Source: CAWGJF01 sp963715745
Lineage (GTDB): Bacteria > Bacteroidota > Ignavibacteria > Ignavibacteriales > Ignavibacteriaceae
Assembly: GCA_963715745.1 (NCBI GenBank)
Contig: OY970271.1
Location: forward strand, 2,046,001 to 2,110,000
Direction of reading: 5' to 3'
Length of the DNA: 64,000 nucleotides
Positions 43,827 through 53,373 of this stretch are shown here, one piece after another. The notes under the pieces were generated by a model. That model was not told where the DNA came from and did no database searches. It saw nothing but the letters and a program-made list of their open reading frames with translations. Made by a program: the position numbers and the translations under genes. The stretch's first letter is position 1; each line of letters begins with the position of its first letter.

Positions 43827-44996
43827 ATGCAGCAATTCACAGGAGTAGACTATATCAACATTCAATCCCTTCTATCCGAAGAAGAGATTATGATACGTGA
43901 TACTGTTAGAGAATTTGTGTCCGAACAAATTATTCCAATCATTGAAAAGTATAACCGCGAAAGTAAATTTCCTGTTCAGCTTGTTTCCAAAATGGCTGAG
44001 CTAGGGTTGTTTGGTACAACTTTTCCATCAAAGTATGGATGTGCAGATTTAAATTATGTTTCTTATGGATTGGTTGCACAGGAACTTGAAAGAGGCGATA
44101 GTGCAATAAGAAGTTTTGTCTCTGTCCAGAGTTCGCTTGTTATGTACCCAATTTTTACTTTCGGATCAGAAGAACAAAAAAATTACTGGCTCCCTCTTCT
44201 AACAAACGGAGAAAAAATCGGTTGCTTCGGATTAACTGAACCGGATTTTGGTTCAAATCCCGGCGGAATGGTTACAAAAGCCGAAAAAGTTGATGGCGGT
44301 TATATTTTGAATGGAGCCAAGATGTGGATTACTAATGGAACAATTGCTGATGTTGCAGTTGTGTGGGCAAAGCTTGATGGAATAGTCAGGGGATTTCTTG
44401 TTGAAAAAGGTTTTAAAGGATTTACCGCACCGGAAATGAAAGGTAAACATTCGTTGCGCGCTTCTGTTACTTCAGAATTAATTTTTGACAACGTTTTTGT
44501 CCCTGAAAAGAATCTTCTCCCCAAAACAGACGGATTGAAGAATGCATTAATGTGTCTGAACCAAGCAAGATATGGAATTGCATGGGGAGTGGTTGGTTCT
44601 ATGATGGCTTGTTATGATGCAGCATTAAATTACTCAAAAACCAGGATTCAGTTTTCAAAACCTATTGCTGCTTACCAGATGACCCAGGAAAAACTTGTTA
44701 ATATGATTACTGAGATAACAAAAGCACAGCTTCTGAATTTGCAGCTTGGAAGGTTGATGGATAAAGGAGATGCTAAACATTTTCATGTTTCAATGGCTAA
44801 AAGAAATAATTGTGAAAAGGCACTTGAGGTTGCAAGAATTTCAAGAGAAATCTTTGGTGCAAATGGAATTTTAGATGAGTATCCAATTATGCGTCACTCA
44901 GCAAATCTTGAATCAGTAAAAACCTATGAAGGTACTCATGAAATGCACACTCTGATTATCGGTGAAGCGATCACAGGAATTCCGGCATTTGAATAA
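43827..44996 (+). CDS. gcdH: Acyl-CoA dehydrogenase, glutaryl-CoA dehydrogenase type
   Basis: 389 aa from ATG 43827; a TTG at 43764 would add 21 residues without family resemblance. FAD enzyme. Features of the GCDH branch: RSFVSVQSSLVMYPI, CFGLTEPDFGSNPGGM, KGKHSLRASVTSEL and the catalytic Glu in KTYEGTHEMHTLI. GcdH oxidises and decarboxylates glutaryl-CoA to crotonyl-CoA. Branch assignment is by motif, so another acyl-CoA dehydrogenase substrate is possible. Confidence 0.85.
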   Translation: MQQFTGVDYINIQSLLSEEEIMIRDTVREFVSEQIIPIIEKYNRESKFPVQLVSKMAELGLFGTTFPSKYGCADLNYVSYGLVAQELERGDSAIRSFVSVQSSLVMYPIFTFGSEEQKNYWLPLLTNGEKIGCFGLTEPDFGSNPGGMVTKAEKVDGGYILNGAKMWITNGTIADVAVVWAKLDGIVRGFLVEKGFKGFTAPEMKGKHSLRASVTSELIFDNVFVPEKNLLPKTDGLKNALMCLNQARYGIAWGVVGSMMACYDAALNYSKTRIQFSKPIAAYQMTQEKLVNMITEITKAQLLNLQLGRLMDKGDAKHFHVSMAKRNNCEKALEVARISREIFGANGILDEYPIMRHSANLESVKTYEGTHEMHTLIIGEAITGIPAFE

Positions 44997-45016
44997 AAAA
45001 TTTTAAGAGTATAATT

Positions 45017-46480
45017 ATGATAGATTCCAAAATAAATGAAGGTTTAACTTTTGATGATATTCTTCTTGTTCCAGGAAAATCATCAGTTCTTCCACGTGAA
45101 GTTGATGTTACAACTTACCTTACTCCGGAGATAAAGCTAAACATTCCAATTGTTTCTGCAGCAATGGATACTGTTACCGAATCAGAGTTAGCAATCGCTT
45201 TGGCAAGAGAAGGAGGAATTGGAATTTTACATAAAAATATGAGTATCGAAAGACAATGTGAAGAGGTAGATAAGGTTAAAAGATCGGAAAGTGGAATGAT
45301 AAAAGATCCGATAACTCTTACACCTGATAAAACTATTGGAGATGCACTTGATTTAATGAAGAAATACAGAGTATCAGGTATACCAATAGTGGATGAAAGA
45401 AATATATTGGTTGGGATTCTTACTAATCGTGATTTAAGATTTACTCCTAATATTAAACTTAAAGTTTCTGAACTGATGACAAAAGATAACCTTGTTACTG
45501 CTTCAGAAGGAACTACCCTGGAGAAAGCTGAAATCATTCTTCAAAAATATAAGATTGAAAAGTTGCCTGTAGTCGACAAACGTGGAAAGCTAAAAGGTCT
45601 GATTACATTCAAAGATATAATGAAGAAGAAAAAACATCCATATGCTTGTAAGGATGAACACGGAAGACTCAGAGTGGGAGCAGGGGTTGGTGTTACAAGA
45701 GATACTTCGGATAGAGTTCGGGCATTGATCAATTCGGGAGTGGATTGTATTGTAATTGACACCGCTCACGGTCATTCGTCGGGTGTTTTAAAGACTGTTA
45801 AAGATATTAGAAAAAAATTCAAATATATTCAGCTAATTGCTGGTAATATAGGAACTTATCAAGCTGCAGTTGATTTAGCAGATTGCAAAGTAGATGCAAT
45901 TAAAGTTGGAATCGGACCTGGTTCAATCTGCACAACAAGAGTAATTGCAGGAGTCGGTGTTCCGCAAATAACTGCAATAAATGAAGCATACAAAGCTGTT
46001 CAGAAAAGAGGTATACCCATAATTGCTGATGGCGGAATAAAACAGACAGGTGATATTCCAAAGGCAATTGCTTCGGGAGCACACTCCGTAATGATTGGAA
46101 GTCTTTTTGCCGGAGTAGAGGAGAGTCCTGGTGAAAAGATATTGTTTGAAGGTCGAAGTTTTAAAACTTATCGTGGAATGGGTTCGCTTTCGGCGATGAA
46201 AGAAGGAAGTAAAGACAGATATTTTCAGGATGTGGAAGATGATATTGCTAAACTTGTTCCTGAAGGTGTTGAAGGAAGAGTTCCTTATAAAGGTCCACTT
46301 GAAGATACTGTATATCAATTAGTTGGTGGACTAAGAGCAGCTATGGGATATTGTGGAGCTAAAAATCTTGCTAAGCTAAGAAGTAAAACAAAATTTGTGA
46401 AAATTACTTCTGCAGGGCTTAAAGAAAATCATCCACATGATGTTATCATAACAAAAGAAGCCCCTAATTATCATACTTAA
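45017..46480 (+). CDS. guaB: IMP dehydrogenase
   Basis: 487 aa. NAD-dependent oxidation of IMP to XMP. TFDDILLVPG at the start, two CBS domains (about 90-205: LTPDKTIGDALDLMKKYRVSG and VTASEGTTLEKAEIILQKYKIEKLPV), VIDTAHGHS, the catalytic Cys loop GPGSICTTR, DGGIKQTGDIPKA and the flap RYFQD. Follows gcdH by 20 bp and precedes a glycosyltransferase by 17 bp. Confidence 0.97.
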   Translation: MIDSKINEGLTFDDILLVPGKSSVLPREVDVTTYLTPEIKLNIPIVSAAMDTVTESELAIALAREGGIGILHKNMSIERQCEEVDKVKRSESGMIKDPITLTPDKTIGDALDLMKKYRVSGIPIVDERNILVGILTNRDLRFTPNIKLKVSELMTKDNLVTASEGTTLEKAEIILQKYKIEKLPVVDKRGKLKGLITFKDIMKKKKHPYACKDEHGRLRVGAGVGVTRDTSDRVRALINSGVDCIVIDTAHGHSSGVLKTVKDIRKKFKYIQLIAGNIGTYQAAVDLADCKVDAIKVGIGPGSICTTRVIAGVGVPQITAINEAYKAVQKRGIPIIADGGIKQTGDIPKAIASGAHSVMIGSLFAGVEESPGEKILFEGRSFKTYRGMGSLSAMKEGSKDRYFQDVEDDIAKLVPEGVEGRVPYKGPLEDTVYQLVGGLRAAMGYCGAKNLAKLRSKTKFVKITSAGLKENHPHDVIITKEAPNYHT

Positions 46481-46497
46481 TTATTCCTTATTTATAA

Positions 46498-47784
46498 ATG
46501 TTTAAAGTATTGGTAATTGCATATAACTTTCCTCCCTTGGGATTAAGTGGAGTACAACGAACTCTAAAATTCGTTAAGTACATGAAACAATTCGATTGGG
46601 AACCAACCGTTGTTACTTCAGATGAAGGAAATTATTTTGCTTATGATGAAAGTTTGATTAGTGAAGTAGAAAAACAAAAAATAAAAGTGATCAGAGTTGG
46701 AGGCAAAAGAAAAACTCAAAACACCAATGGTCACATTAATAGAAAACTTCCAAATGAATTTTTTCGTAAAATAAAAAGAAGGATTGGACAAAGCTTATTT
46801 ATTCCTGATACGAAAAAAATCTGGGCAAAGAAAGCCTTAAAAGTTACCGAAAAATTAGTTGCACAAGATACATTTCATGTTTTGTTTGTTACAGGACCAC
46901 CATTTTCCATATTTAATACCTTTAGAAAAATTAAAAGCAACTACAGAATTCCACTGGTTGTGGATTACAGGGAAGTCTGGTATGATAGTTATTTTTCATT
47001 TTATCCTACCCCAATTCACAGAATCCTTCAAAAGAAAATGGAATATAAAACTCTTAAATCTGCTGAAGGAATTATTGTAAGTAACAGGAAAATTAAAGAG
47101 AGCCTGATAAAAAACTTTAAATTTTTAACTTTTAATGATATTAGAATTATAACAAACGGATTTGATCCCGAGGATTTTGTAGATATAACTTTAATTCCTA
47201 AAAATAATAACAGGATGAGATTTTTTTATTCAGGGATTTTCTCTGTTTATAATACTCCTAAATACTTTTTTAATGCTTTTAAATTACTAACAATTGAACA
47301 ACCGGATATTGCTAAAAACATCGAGCTTCATTTTGCGGGATTTTTAAGGAAAGTGAATCGAAATCTAATTAAAAAATTAAATCTTCAGGAATTTGTTTAT
47401 GATCATGGGTTTATATCTCATAAAGAAGCATTGAGTAAAATGGTAAGTTCAGATGTAGTCTGGCTTACAATTTCTGATAAAATGAAAAACGAATCAATAC
47501 TTCCTGGAAAAATTTATGAATACTTTGCAGCTAAAAAACCAATCCTTGCCTGTCTACCTGAAGGTGCAGCCAAGATTGTTGCACAGGAATACCCAAATTC
47601 ATTTATTTGTAGTTCAAATAATTCTAATGAAATAAAGGAAATTTTAATTAAAATTTACAAACTATATTCTGAAGGTAATTTTCCTCAGGTTGATGACAAT
47701 TTTTTAACTAATTACAGAAGAGATTTCTTAACCGAACAATTAACAAAATTTTTTAATCAGTTATTGAAGGTTCAGGAAATATGA
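46498..47784 (+). CDS. GT4-type glycosyltransferase
   Basis: 428 aa, GT-B fold. N-terminal half: YNFPPLGLSGVQRTLKFVKYMKQF and VVTSDEGNY. C-terminal half: FFYSGIFSVYNTPKYFFNAF, YDHGFISHKEALSKMVSSDVVW and PGKIYEYFAAKKPILA (sugar-nucleotide binding). Donor and acceptor unknown. It overlaps purD by 4 nt (ATGA), so it is transcribed with purine genes although the functions seem unrelated. Confidence 0.88.
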   Translation: MFKVLVIAYNFPPLGLSGVQRTLKFVKYMKQFDWEPTVVTSDEGNYFAYDESLISEVEKQKIKVIRVGGKRKTQNTNGHINRKLPNEFFRKIKRRIGQSLFIPDTKKIWAKKALKVTEKLVAQDTFHVLFVTGPPFSIFNTFRKIKSNYRIPLVVDYREVWYDSYFSFYPTPIHRILQKKMEYKTLKSAEGIIVSNRKIKESLIKNFKFLTFNDIRIITNGFDPEDFVDITLIPKNNNRMRFFYSGIFSVYNTPKYFFNAFKLLTIEQPDIAKNIELHFAGFLRKVNRNLIKKLNLQEFVYDHGFISHKEALSKMVSSDVVWLTISDKMKNESILPGKIYEYFAAKKPILACLPEGAAKIVAQEYPNSFICSSNNSNEIKEILIKIYKLYSEGNFPQVDDNFLTNYRRDFLTEQLTKFFNQLLKVQEI

Positions 47785-49064
47785 AAGTTTTAATTATCGG
47801 TTCAGGAGGTAGAGAACATGCAATTGCTTACAAAATAAACGAAAGTAAGTTACTTAAAGAACTTTACATAATGCCGGGAAATGCAGGTACTTTAAATGTT
47901 GGTATTAATGTAGAAGTTGATACATCAGACCATAAAAAAGTTGGGGAATTCTGCTCTGAAAAAAAAATTGATTTAGTAGTTATTGGACCAGAACAGCCAC
48001 TTGTTGCTGGTCTAGCAGACTATTTACGTGGAAAGGGAATTAAAGTTTTTGGCCCAAATAAAAATGCAGCAGAAATTGAAGCTAATAAATCCTTTGCAAA
48101 AAAAATTATGAAAAAAGCCGGTGTCCCGACTGGTTCTTTTGTCGGATTTCCTTCTAAAATGTATGAAGCAGTAAAGGAGTTTTTACAGAATAAAAAATAT
48201 CCGTGTGTAATTAAAGCAAATGGCTTGGCAGCTGGCAAAGGAGTTTCAATCTGTCAGACATACGATGAAGCTGAAAAAGCACTTGAAGATCTATTTGATA
48301 AAAAAATCTTTGGTGAAGCCGGAGATTATGTCTTAGTTGAAGAATTTTTACAAGGTGAGGAAGCAAGTGTTTTCGCAATTTCTGATGGGAATGATTTTAT
48401 CTGTCTGCCAGCCTCACAAGATCATAAAAGAATAGGTGAAAATGATGCTGGAAAAAATACAGGGGGAATGGGAGCTTATGCCCCAACTCCATTAATTACA
48501 CCTAAGCTGATGGACGAAGTAAAAAACAAGATAATTGCTCCTACACTTAATGCTCTTAGAGATGAAGGAAGAGAATTTATAGGGTGCTTGTATGCAGGAA
48601 TTATTATTACCGAAGAAGGTATAAAAGTAATAGAATTTAATTGCAGGTTTGGCGATCCTGAAACACAGGTTGTATTGCCAATTCTAAAAGGTGATTTTCT
48701 TGAGCTTCTATATTCCGCTGCTTCCGAAAAACTTAATAGAGAAGCTGTTGAATACAATGATGGTTGTGCAGTTTGTGTAGTTGCTGCATCCAAAGGTTAC
48801 CCGGATTATTATGAAAAAGGTTTTACAATAGAGGGATTGGAAAAAACAAGTGAAGATGTAATAGTATTCCACGCAGGAACTAAAATTGAGAATGATAAAG
48901 TCGTAACAAATGGAGGCAGGGTTTTAGGAATTACTGCATTTAATAAAAGTTATGATCTGGCTACAGCCAAGAGTAAAGCATATTCTGCACTTAAAGAAAT
49001 TAATTTCAGGAATATGTATTACAGAACTGATATTGCAGATAAAGCGTTAAAAGAAGAAAAATAA
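47781..49064 (+). CDS. purD: Phosphoribosylamine-glycine ligase
   Basis: 427 aa, ATP-grasp. GSGGREHAIAYKI, GPEQPLVAGLADYL, KANGLAAGKGV, EEFLQGEEASVFAI, CLPASQDHKRIGENDAGKNTGGMGAYAP and EFNCRFGDPETQVVLPIL are all present. Second step of purine synthesis. Ends convergently with a MauE-type gene 1 bp away. Confidence 0.97.
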   Translation: MKVLIIGSGGREHAIAYKINESKLLKELYIMPGNAGTLNVGINVEVDTSDHKKVGEFCSEKKIDLVVIGPEQPLVAGLADYLRGKGIKVFGPNKNAAEIEANKSFAKKIMKKAGVPTGSFVGFPSKMYEAVKEFLQNKKYPCVIKANGLAAGKGVSICQTYDEAEKALEDLFDKKIFGEAGDYVLVEEFLQGEEASVFAISDGNDFICLPASQDHKRIGENDAGKNTGGMGAYAPTPLITPKLMDEVKNKIIAPTLNALRDEGREFIGCLYAGIIITEEGIKVIEFNCRFGDPETQVVLPILKGDFLELLYSAASEKLNREAVEYNDGCAVCVVAASKGYPDYYEKGFTIEGLEKTSEDVIVFHAGTKIENDKVVTNGGRVLGITAFNKSYDLATAKSKAYSALKEINFRNMYYRTDIADKALKEEK

Positions 49065-49065
49065 T

Positions 49066-49536
49066 TTAACTTTCCGAAGAGTCAGTTGACTTTTCGTTGA
49101 TTCCCAGGCTAATAAAATCAGAACCAAAAATTACAAGGATAATTCCGAAAAGAAACAAACCTACATTCTCTAAAACTTTAGTAATCCCTATTTTAGTTCC
49201 TAAGTTAGTTCCAAAACAACCGCAGGAAATGTCTAGTCCTCTGAAAAGACTTATAATAATAGCTACAATAAAAATTCCGAGCAAAAAAGTTATTACAAAT
49301 GAATTTTCTTTAACAGCAACACCAAACAAAAGTAAAATGCCAGAAATTAATTCTAGCCAGGGAAGAATTAATGCAAATAGATTTACAAAACTGATTGGTA
49401 ATAATTTATAATTAGCAATTGCCTGTGCAAAATCTTTGGGATTAGAAATTTTTTCGATTCCAGCATAAATAAAAACCAGAGCAAGAATAATTCTAAAGAT
49501 CAATAACAAGTATTTATTTGAGAAAAATCTTTTCAT
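49066..49536 (-). CDS. MauE/DoxX-type membrane protein
   Basis: 156 aa, four membrane helices. FIYAGIEKISNPKDFAQAIANY, LPWLELISGILLLFGV and LDISCGCFG match the MauE/DoxX pattern, where the paired Cys (CGC) are thought to be redox-active. Directly after a rhodanese-like gene on the same strand (1-bp gap), so the two probably form one redox or sulfur unit at the membrane. Confidence 0.85.
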   Translation of the reverse strand: MKRFFSNKYLLLIFRIILALVFIYAGIEKISNPKDFAQAIANYKLLPISFVNLFALILPWLELISGILLLFGVAVKENSFVITFLLGIFIVAIIISLFRGLDISCGCFGTNLGTKIGITKVLENVGLFLFGIILVIFGSDFISLGINEKSTDSSES

Positions 49537-49537
49537 A

Positions 49538-50215
49538 TTATTCAGATTTAGTTGAATCCGGCTTTACTTCTTTTTCCGTTGGATATTTTGCATCAAGCCA
49601 TTCAGACCAGCCACCAAAAAATATATAAGTTTTCTTATATCCCATTTCAAACAACTGGTCACCTAATAAAATCGATAAGTCACAATCTGTACCGGCACAA
49701 TAAACAACTATCGGCTGATCTTTTTTTATTGTATTTAATTTATATGCGTTTTCGTCATATTCATAAAAAGGGATAGAAACTGCATCCTTAATATGATCTT
49801 CGGCATATTCTTCACTCTCCCGTGCATCAATGAAAACAATACCTTGTTTGTATAGCTTAAATGCCTGCTCTAAAGTAATTGCTTTTGGCTCAGAAAATCC
49901 TTCATCTTTTTTAACTTCTTTTTTTGTTTCCCCGATTTGTTCTTTTTGTGTTTCTTTATCTTTTAAAATTTCTTTCTGTTTTTCAATTTCCGGGTTGCTT
50001 TGATCCTGGATCAGTTCTTTTTTATTATCTGATGGAACTGTGGCCGAATTTTGAGAAGTGTCAACAGGTAGTAAAAGTGAAGCATCATTTTCAAATTTAA
50101 GAATACGCTCCTTCCTGATAAAATCGATTCCATCAGGATTAAAGGTATTAACTAAAATCCCCAATGCGGAACTGACTAAAATTATTAAAAATATTCTGTG
50201 AAAATTTATTTTCAA
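49538..50215 (-). CDS. Membrane-anchored rhodanese-like protein
   Basis: 225 aa from TTG 50215. The frame is open back to a TTG at 50356, but those 47 extra residues derive from the tRNA-like repeat and AT-rich DNA, and homology-like sequence starts at KINFHRIFLIILVSSALG. One N-terminal membrane segment, a charged Lys/Glu linker (about 50-110), then the rhodanese domain: FIDARESEEYAEDHI (Asp of the CH2A motif) and the active-site loop YCAGTDCDLS, then FGGWSEWLDAKYP. The Cys loop is the C-x4-C variant rather than C-x5-R. Location inferred to be the periplasmic face of the inner membrane. Confidence 0.82.
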   Translation of the reverse strand: MKINFHRIFLIILVSSALGILVNTFNPDGIDFIRKERILKFENDASLLLPVDTSQNSATVPSDNKKELIQDQSNPEIEKQKEILKDKETQKEQIGETKKEVKKDEGFSEPKAITLEQAFKLYKQGIVFIDARESEEYAEDHIKDAVSIPFYEYDENAYKLNTIKKDQPIVVYCAGTDCDLSILLGDQLFEMGYKKTYIFFGGWSEWLDAKYPTEKEVKPDSTKSE

Positions 50216-50335
50216 AAAATTATCTATGGAGTTTTTAATTATTAAAATAAAATTAGAGCTATGAATGATTTGATTCAAGTGGAAAATATTATTCGAAAAT
50301 CTCCAAATTCCAAGTAATATGAAGAATAAAAATTT

Positions 50336-50356
50336 GAGTACCAAGGCCGGACTCAA
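50336..50356 (-). repeat. Copy of the tRNA-Leu 3' end (candidate attachment site)
   Basis: GAGTACCAAGGCCGGACTC matches the 3' end of tRNA-Leu(CAA) (59293-59312) with one base missing. Same orientation on the chromosome, 9 kb apart, on the 3' side of the tRNA, as expected for the distal repeat left by integration into a tRNA. Confidence 0.7.
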
Positions 50357-50979
50357 TTTTGGTGAATTTTCAATTCTCCTAAAATGCTTGTAATGTCAAT
50401 AAAATAAGCAAGTTACTGATCTTTTCTAATAAAACACTTCCCTATAAATTCCCACTTTTTCTTAGGTCTTCAGCAGAAAGTTGACACGTATTTGTCATTT
50501 TTTCTATGCAAAATCTTTCTATCTACAGATTTAACTTTGCTTACTTTTCCGCTAACCTTAATTAATAAAGTACTGTTGCTGCATGAAGTTATAAATTGAA
50601 TTGTAATTATAAAACGATGGACCAACTAATTGTTTTTGTATATTCAATTTAATTTTTTTAGACTTAAAAAAACTCAAAATTTCCAATGTATTTTAGTTTT
50701 GAACTAAAAAGTTATTTCATTCCTTTAATGCTTTTGCTTTCTCCTTAAGAAGATCTTTGTCTTAGCCAATTATTTTATCAATAAATTTACTTTTTTTATA
50801 AAAGCTTACTACGGGTATCATTGGATGAAAAGAAAAAATTCCTGCAAATACTTCGAAGATCGGAGTTTGCTTGAAATAATAAAATGTGAATATAGTTTGA
50901 AATTACTTTGCCTTACAGTTTAGGTATTATAAAATAATTACTTGTGTGCAAGCCTTCGACTCCCGCCACCTCCACAACT
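50357..50979. other. Gene-free AT-rich stretch at the island edge
   Basis: 620 bp without a convincing frame. It lies just inside the left repeat, where an integrase gene might be expected, but none is visible. It contains the tRNA/tmRNA-like 3' fragment at 50955-50974 and otherwise nothing I can support. Confidence 0.5.
50955..50974 (+). repeat. Fragment resembling the 3' end of a tmRNA or tRNA
   Basis: TTCGACTCCCGCCACCTCCA reads as a T-loop, the 3' side of a T-stem, an acceptor 3' strand (CACCTCC) and the discriminator A. The upstream bases do not pair with it and no 5' GGAGGTG is present within 400 bp, so it is a fragment, not a gene. Such ends are typical integration sites. Confidence 0.5.
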
Positions 50980-51957
50980 TTACTTGTAACTTTCTAAAAT
51001 TTTATCAATCATATTATTCGTCTCTTCTTTAATGATCATTCGTTCAGGTTCTTCTTCAAACCAATCAAGTGTCCTTTTTATTCCAATAGAAAATGGAATT
51101 GTTGCACAATAGTCAGGCACAAAAGTTTTGATTTTAGTATTATCAAAAATTACGCTGTAAGATTTATCTCCCAGCAATGGTCCTGTTAAAGAATTATCAT
51201 AGTTACATAAAAAATCGGATGATATATGAACAATATCTACTTTATTTCCAATCGCATTTCCAATTGCTTCATAAATCTGATTCCAGGTAAGCAATTCATC
51301 TGATGTAATATGGAAAGCATTCCCGATTGCCTGTTGATGTCCTAGCAGTCCTACAAATCCTTTTGCAAAATCTGATGAATGAGTTAATACCCATAAAGTA
51401 GTTCCATCACCATGAACGATAACCTTTTCTCCTCTTTTGATCCGGTCTATAACTGTATATTCTCTTCCTCCGCCAAAAACAATAGGTATAATCGTATCAT
51501 AAGTATGTGAAGGACGAACAATTGTAATCGGGAAACCTGATTGCCTGTATGCCTTTATTAATTTTTCCTCACAGGCAATTTTGTTCTGTGAATAGTCCCA
51601 GAATGGGTTGTATAATGGTGTTGATTCAGTAATATTTGGATGCAACGGAGGCTTCTGATAAACAGAAGCAGAACTGATAAAAATATATTGGTTGGTTTTA
51701 TTTAAAAATAAATTAATGTCTCTTTCAATGTCTTTGGGAGCATATGCTATCCAGTTTACAACAACATCCCAGTTGTGTTTCTTTAGGTTTACCTGAGTTT
51801 CATTACTGTCTATATCCCCAATAATTTTTGTTATTCCAGTGAAATCTGTTTTCCTGGTATCTCTGTTTAATAAAAACAAATCAATACCTCTTTCAACACA
51901 TAATTTACTTACTGAAGTACTGATATTGCCAGTTCCGCCGATAAATAAAATTTTCAA
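50980..51957 (-). CDS. NAD-dependent epimerase/dehydratase (extended SDR)
   Basis: 325 aa. Rossmann motif FIGGTGNISTSV, FISSASVYQKPP, catalytic YSQNK and IVRPSHTYD. The family acts on nucleotide sugars or related compounds; substrate unknown. Within the tRNA-bounded island next to sugar genes. Its C-terminus (LDWFEEEPE) resembles the atypical SDR group used as sugar dehydrogenases or reductases. Confidence 0.85.
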   Translation of the reverse strand: MKILFIGGTGNISTSVSKLCVERGIDLFLLNRDTRKTDFTGITKIIGDIDSNETQVNLKKHNWDVVVNWIAYAPKDIERDINLFLNKTNQYIFISSASVYQKPPLHPNITESTPLYNPFWDYSQNKIACEEKLIKAYRQSGFPITIVRPSHTYDTIIPIVFGGGREYTVIDRIKRGEKVIVHGDGTTLWVLTHSSDFAKGFVGLLGHQQAIGNAFHITSDELLTWNQIYEAIGNAIGNKVDIVHISSDFLCNYDNSLTGPLLGDKSYSVIFDNTKIKTFVPDYCATIPFSIGIKRTLDWFEEEPERMIIKEETNNMIDKILESYK

Positions 51958-52153
51958 TTCATATTTCCTTAATTATTATTAAAAAATATTATGAGTATAA
52001 TTAGTTAGAAATAAATTTTATTAAAATAAAGAGCATTATTAAAAAAATCATACATTCATCAGTTTAATAGTGAACAACTTAGTTCAAAAAGTTTCAACAC
52101 ACACATAATGCGATTGTAAAGTTAATATTATAAATTAGTCCAGCTAAGAATAA

Positions 52154-53335
52154 ATGAGTACTGTTATGCAATCCCAGAAAAATGAAATCACATCAAAACA
52201 CAAATTAATTCTTACTCTTTTTTTGTTTCCTCTCTTAATTTTTATTTTCTATTCTTGTTCAACTAACCCGGAAAATCAGATGATTGAAAAAAAGTTATTC
52301 GGAAAGCTAAATGATGGCCGTGATGTATTCCTTTATACTTTAAAAAATAATTCCGGTTCACAGATTCGGATTATTAATTTTGGGGCAAGAGTAGTTTCAT
52401 TAACAATGCCGGATAGGAACGGCACTTTTGCAGATGTTGTTACGGGATTTGATTCCTTAAGCAGTTACATCAATGATAACTCATATTTTGGTGTGATTGT
52501 AGGAAGATACGGCAACCGTATAGGTAAAGGTAAATTTCAACTTGACGGAAAGGAATACCAGCTAACTATAAACAATGGAGAAAATCATCTTCATGGCGGT
52601 AAGACAGGCTTCTTTAAAGCTTTTTGGAATGCAGAGCCTGTAGAAACAGATTCAGGCCCTTCGTTAAAACTTTCTTTGGTTAGTCCTGATGGTGATGAAG
52701 GTTATCCTGGAACAATTTCAATTTCGGTTACTTATACTTTAACCTATAGTAACGAACTTAAAATTGATTACGAAAGCACAACAGATAAACCTACCATTAT
52801 GAATCCGACACATCATTCCTATTTTAATTTATCAGGGAATTTTAAAGATAAAATTCTGGATCACGAGTTGTTTATTGATGCTGATTCGACCACACAAGTT
52901 GATGAGGAATTAATTCCAACAGGAAAAATTGTTTCTGTTGAAAACACCCCGATGGATTTTCGAAAACCTACTGCAATAGATCTGCATATTAATGATGATA
53001 ATGAACAAATTAAATTCGGCAGAGGTTATGATCATAACTGGGTTTTAAATAAATATAAAAAAGGCTTTGTTAGAAAAGTAGCAAGTCTTTATGATCCTAC
53101 GAGCGGAAGATTTATGGAAGTATTAACTGACCAGCCGGGACTGCAATTTTATTCAGGTAATTTTCTAAACGGAGTAACAGGGAAAAATGGATCTGTTTAT
53201 AATTACAGGACTTCACTTTGATTGGAAACTCAGCACTATCCAGATTCTCCAAACAAACCGAATTTCCATTCGGTTACATTAAGACCGGGAGAGATTTATA
53301 AACAGACAACTAGTTATAAATTTTCAGTAAAGTAA
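52154..53335 (+). pseudogene. galM: Aldose 1-epimerase with in-frame TGA
   Basis: 394 codons read in one frame, with TGA at 53219-53221. Before it: a lipoprotein-like N-terminus (FPLLIFIFYSCS), FGARVVSLTMPDRNG, GRYGNRIGKGKFQLDG, NNGENHLHGG, NPTHHSYFNLSG (catalytic His) and YDHNWVLN. After it the same frame continues LETQHYPDSPNKPNF, SVTLRPGE and a normal stop at 53333. In GalM homologues this reads LCLETQHFPDSPN, so TGA replaces a Cys codon. The catalytic Glu of GalM is in the ETQHxPDSP segment after the stop, so termination there would remove it. Confidence 0.85.
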
Positions 53336-53373
53336 AAAAAGTTAATCTCATATAAATTTATTGAGGGCAAATA

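Noticed and set aside
50600..50979. Complete tmRNA gene ending at 50974
   Set aside because: No 5' GGAGGTG-type end, no tag-peptide frame and no pairing partner for the T-arm; only the 3' fragment is supported.
53219..53335. Selenocysteine insertion in galM
   Set aside because: TGA does replace a Cys, but no bacterial SECIS-type hairpin was recognised after it and three other island genes are broken, so a nonsense mutation is preferred.
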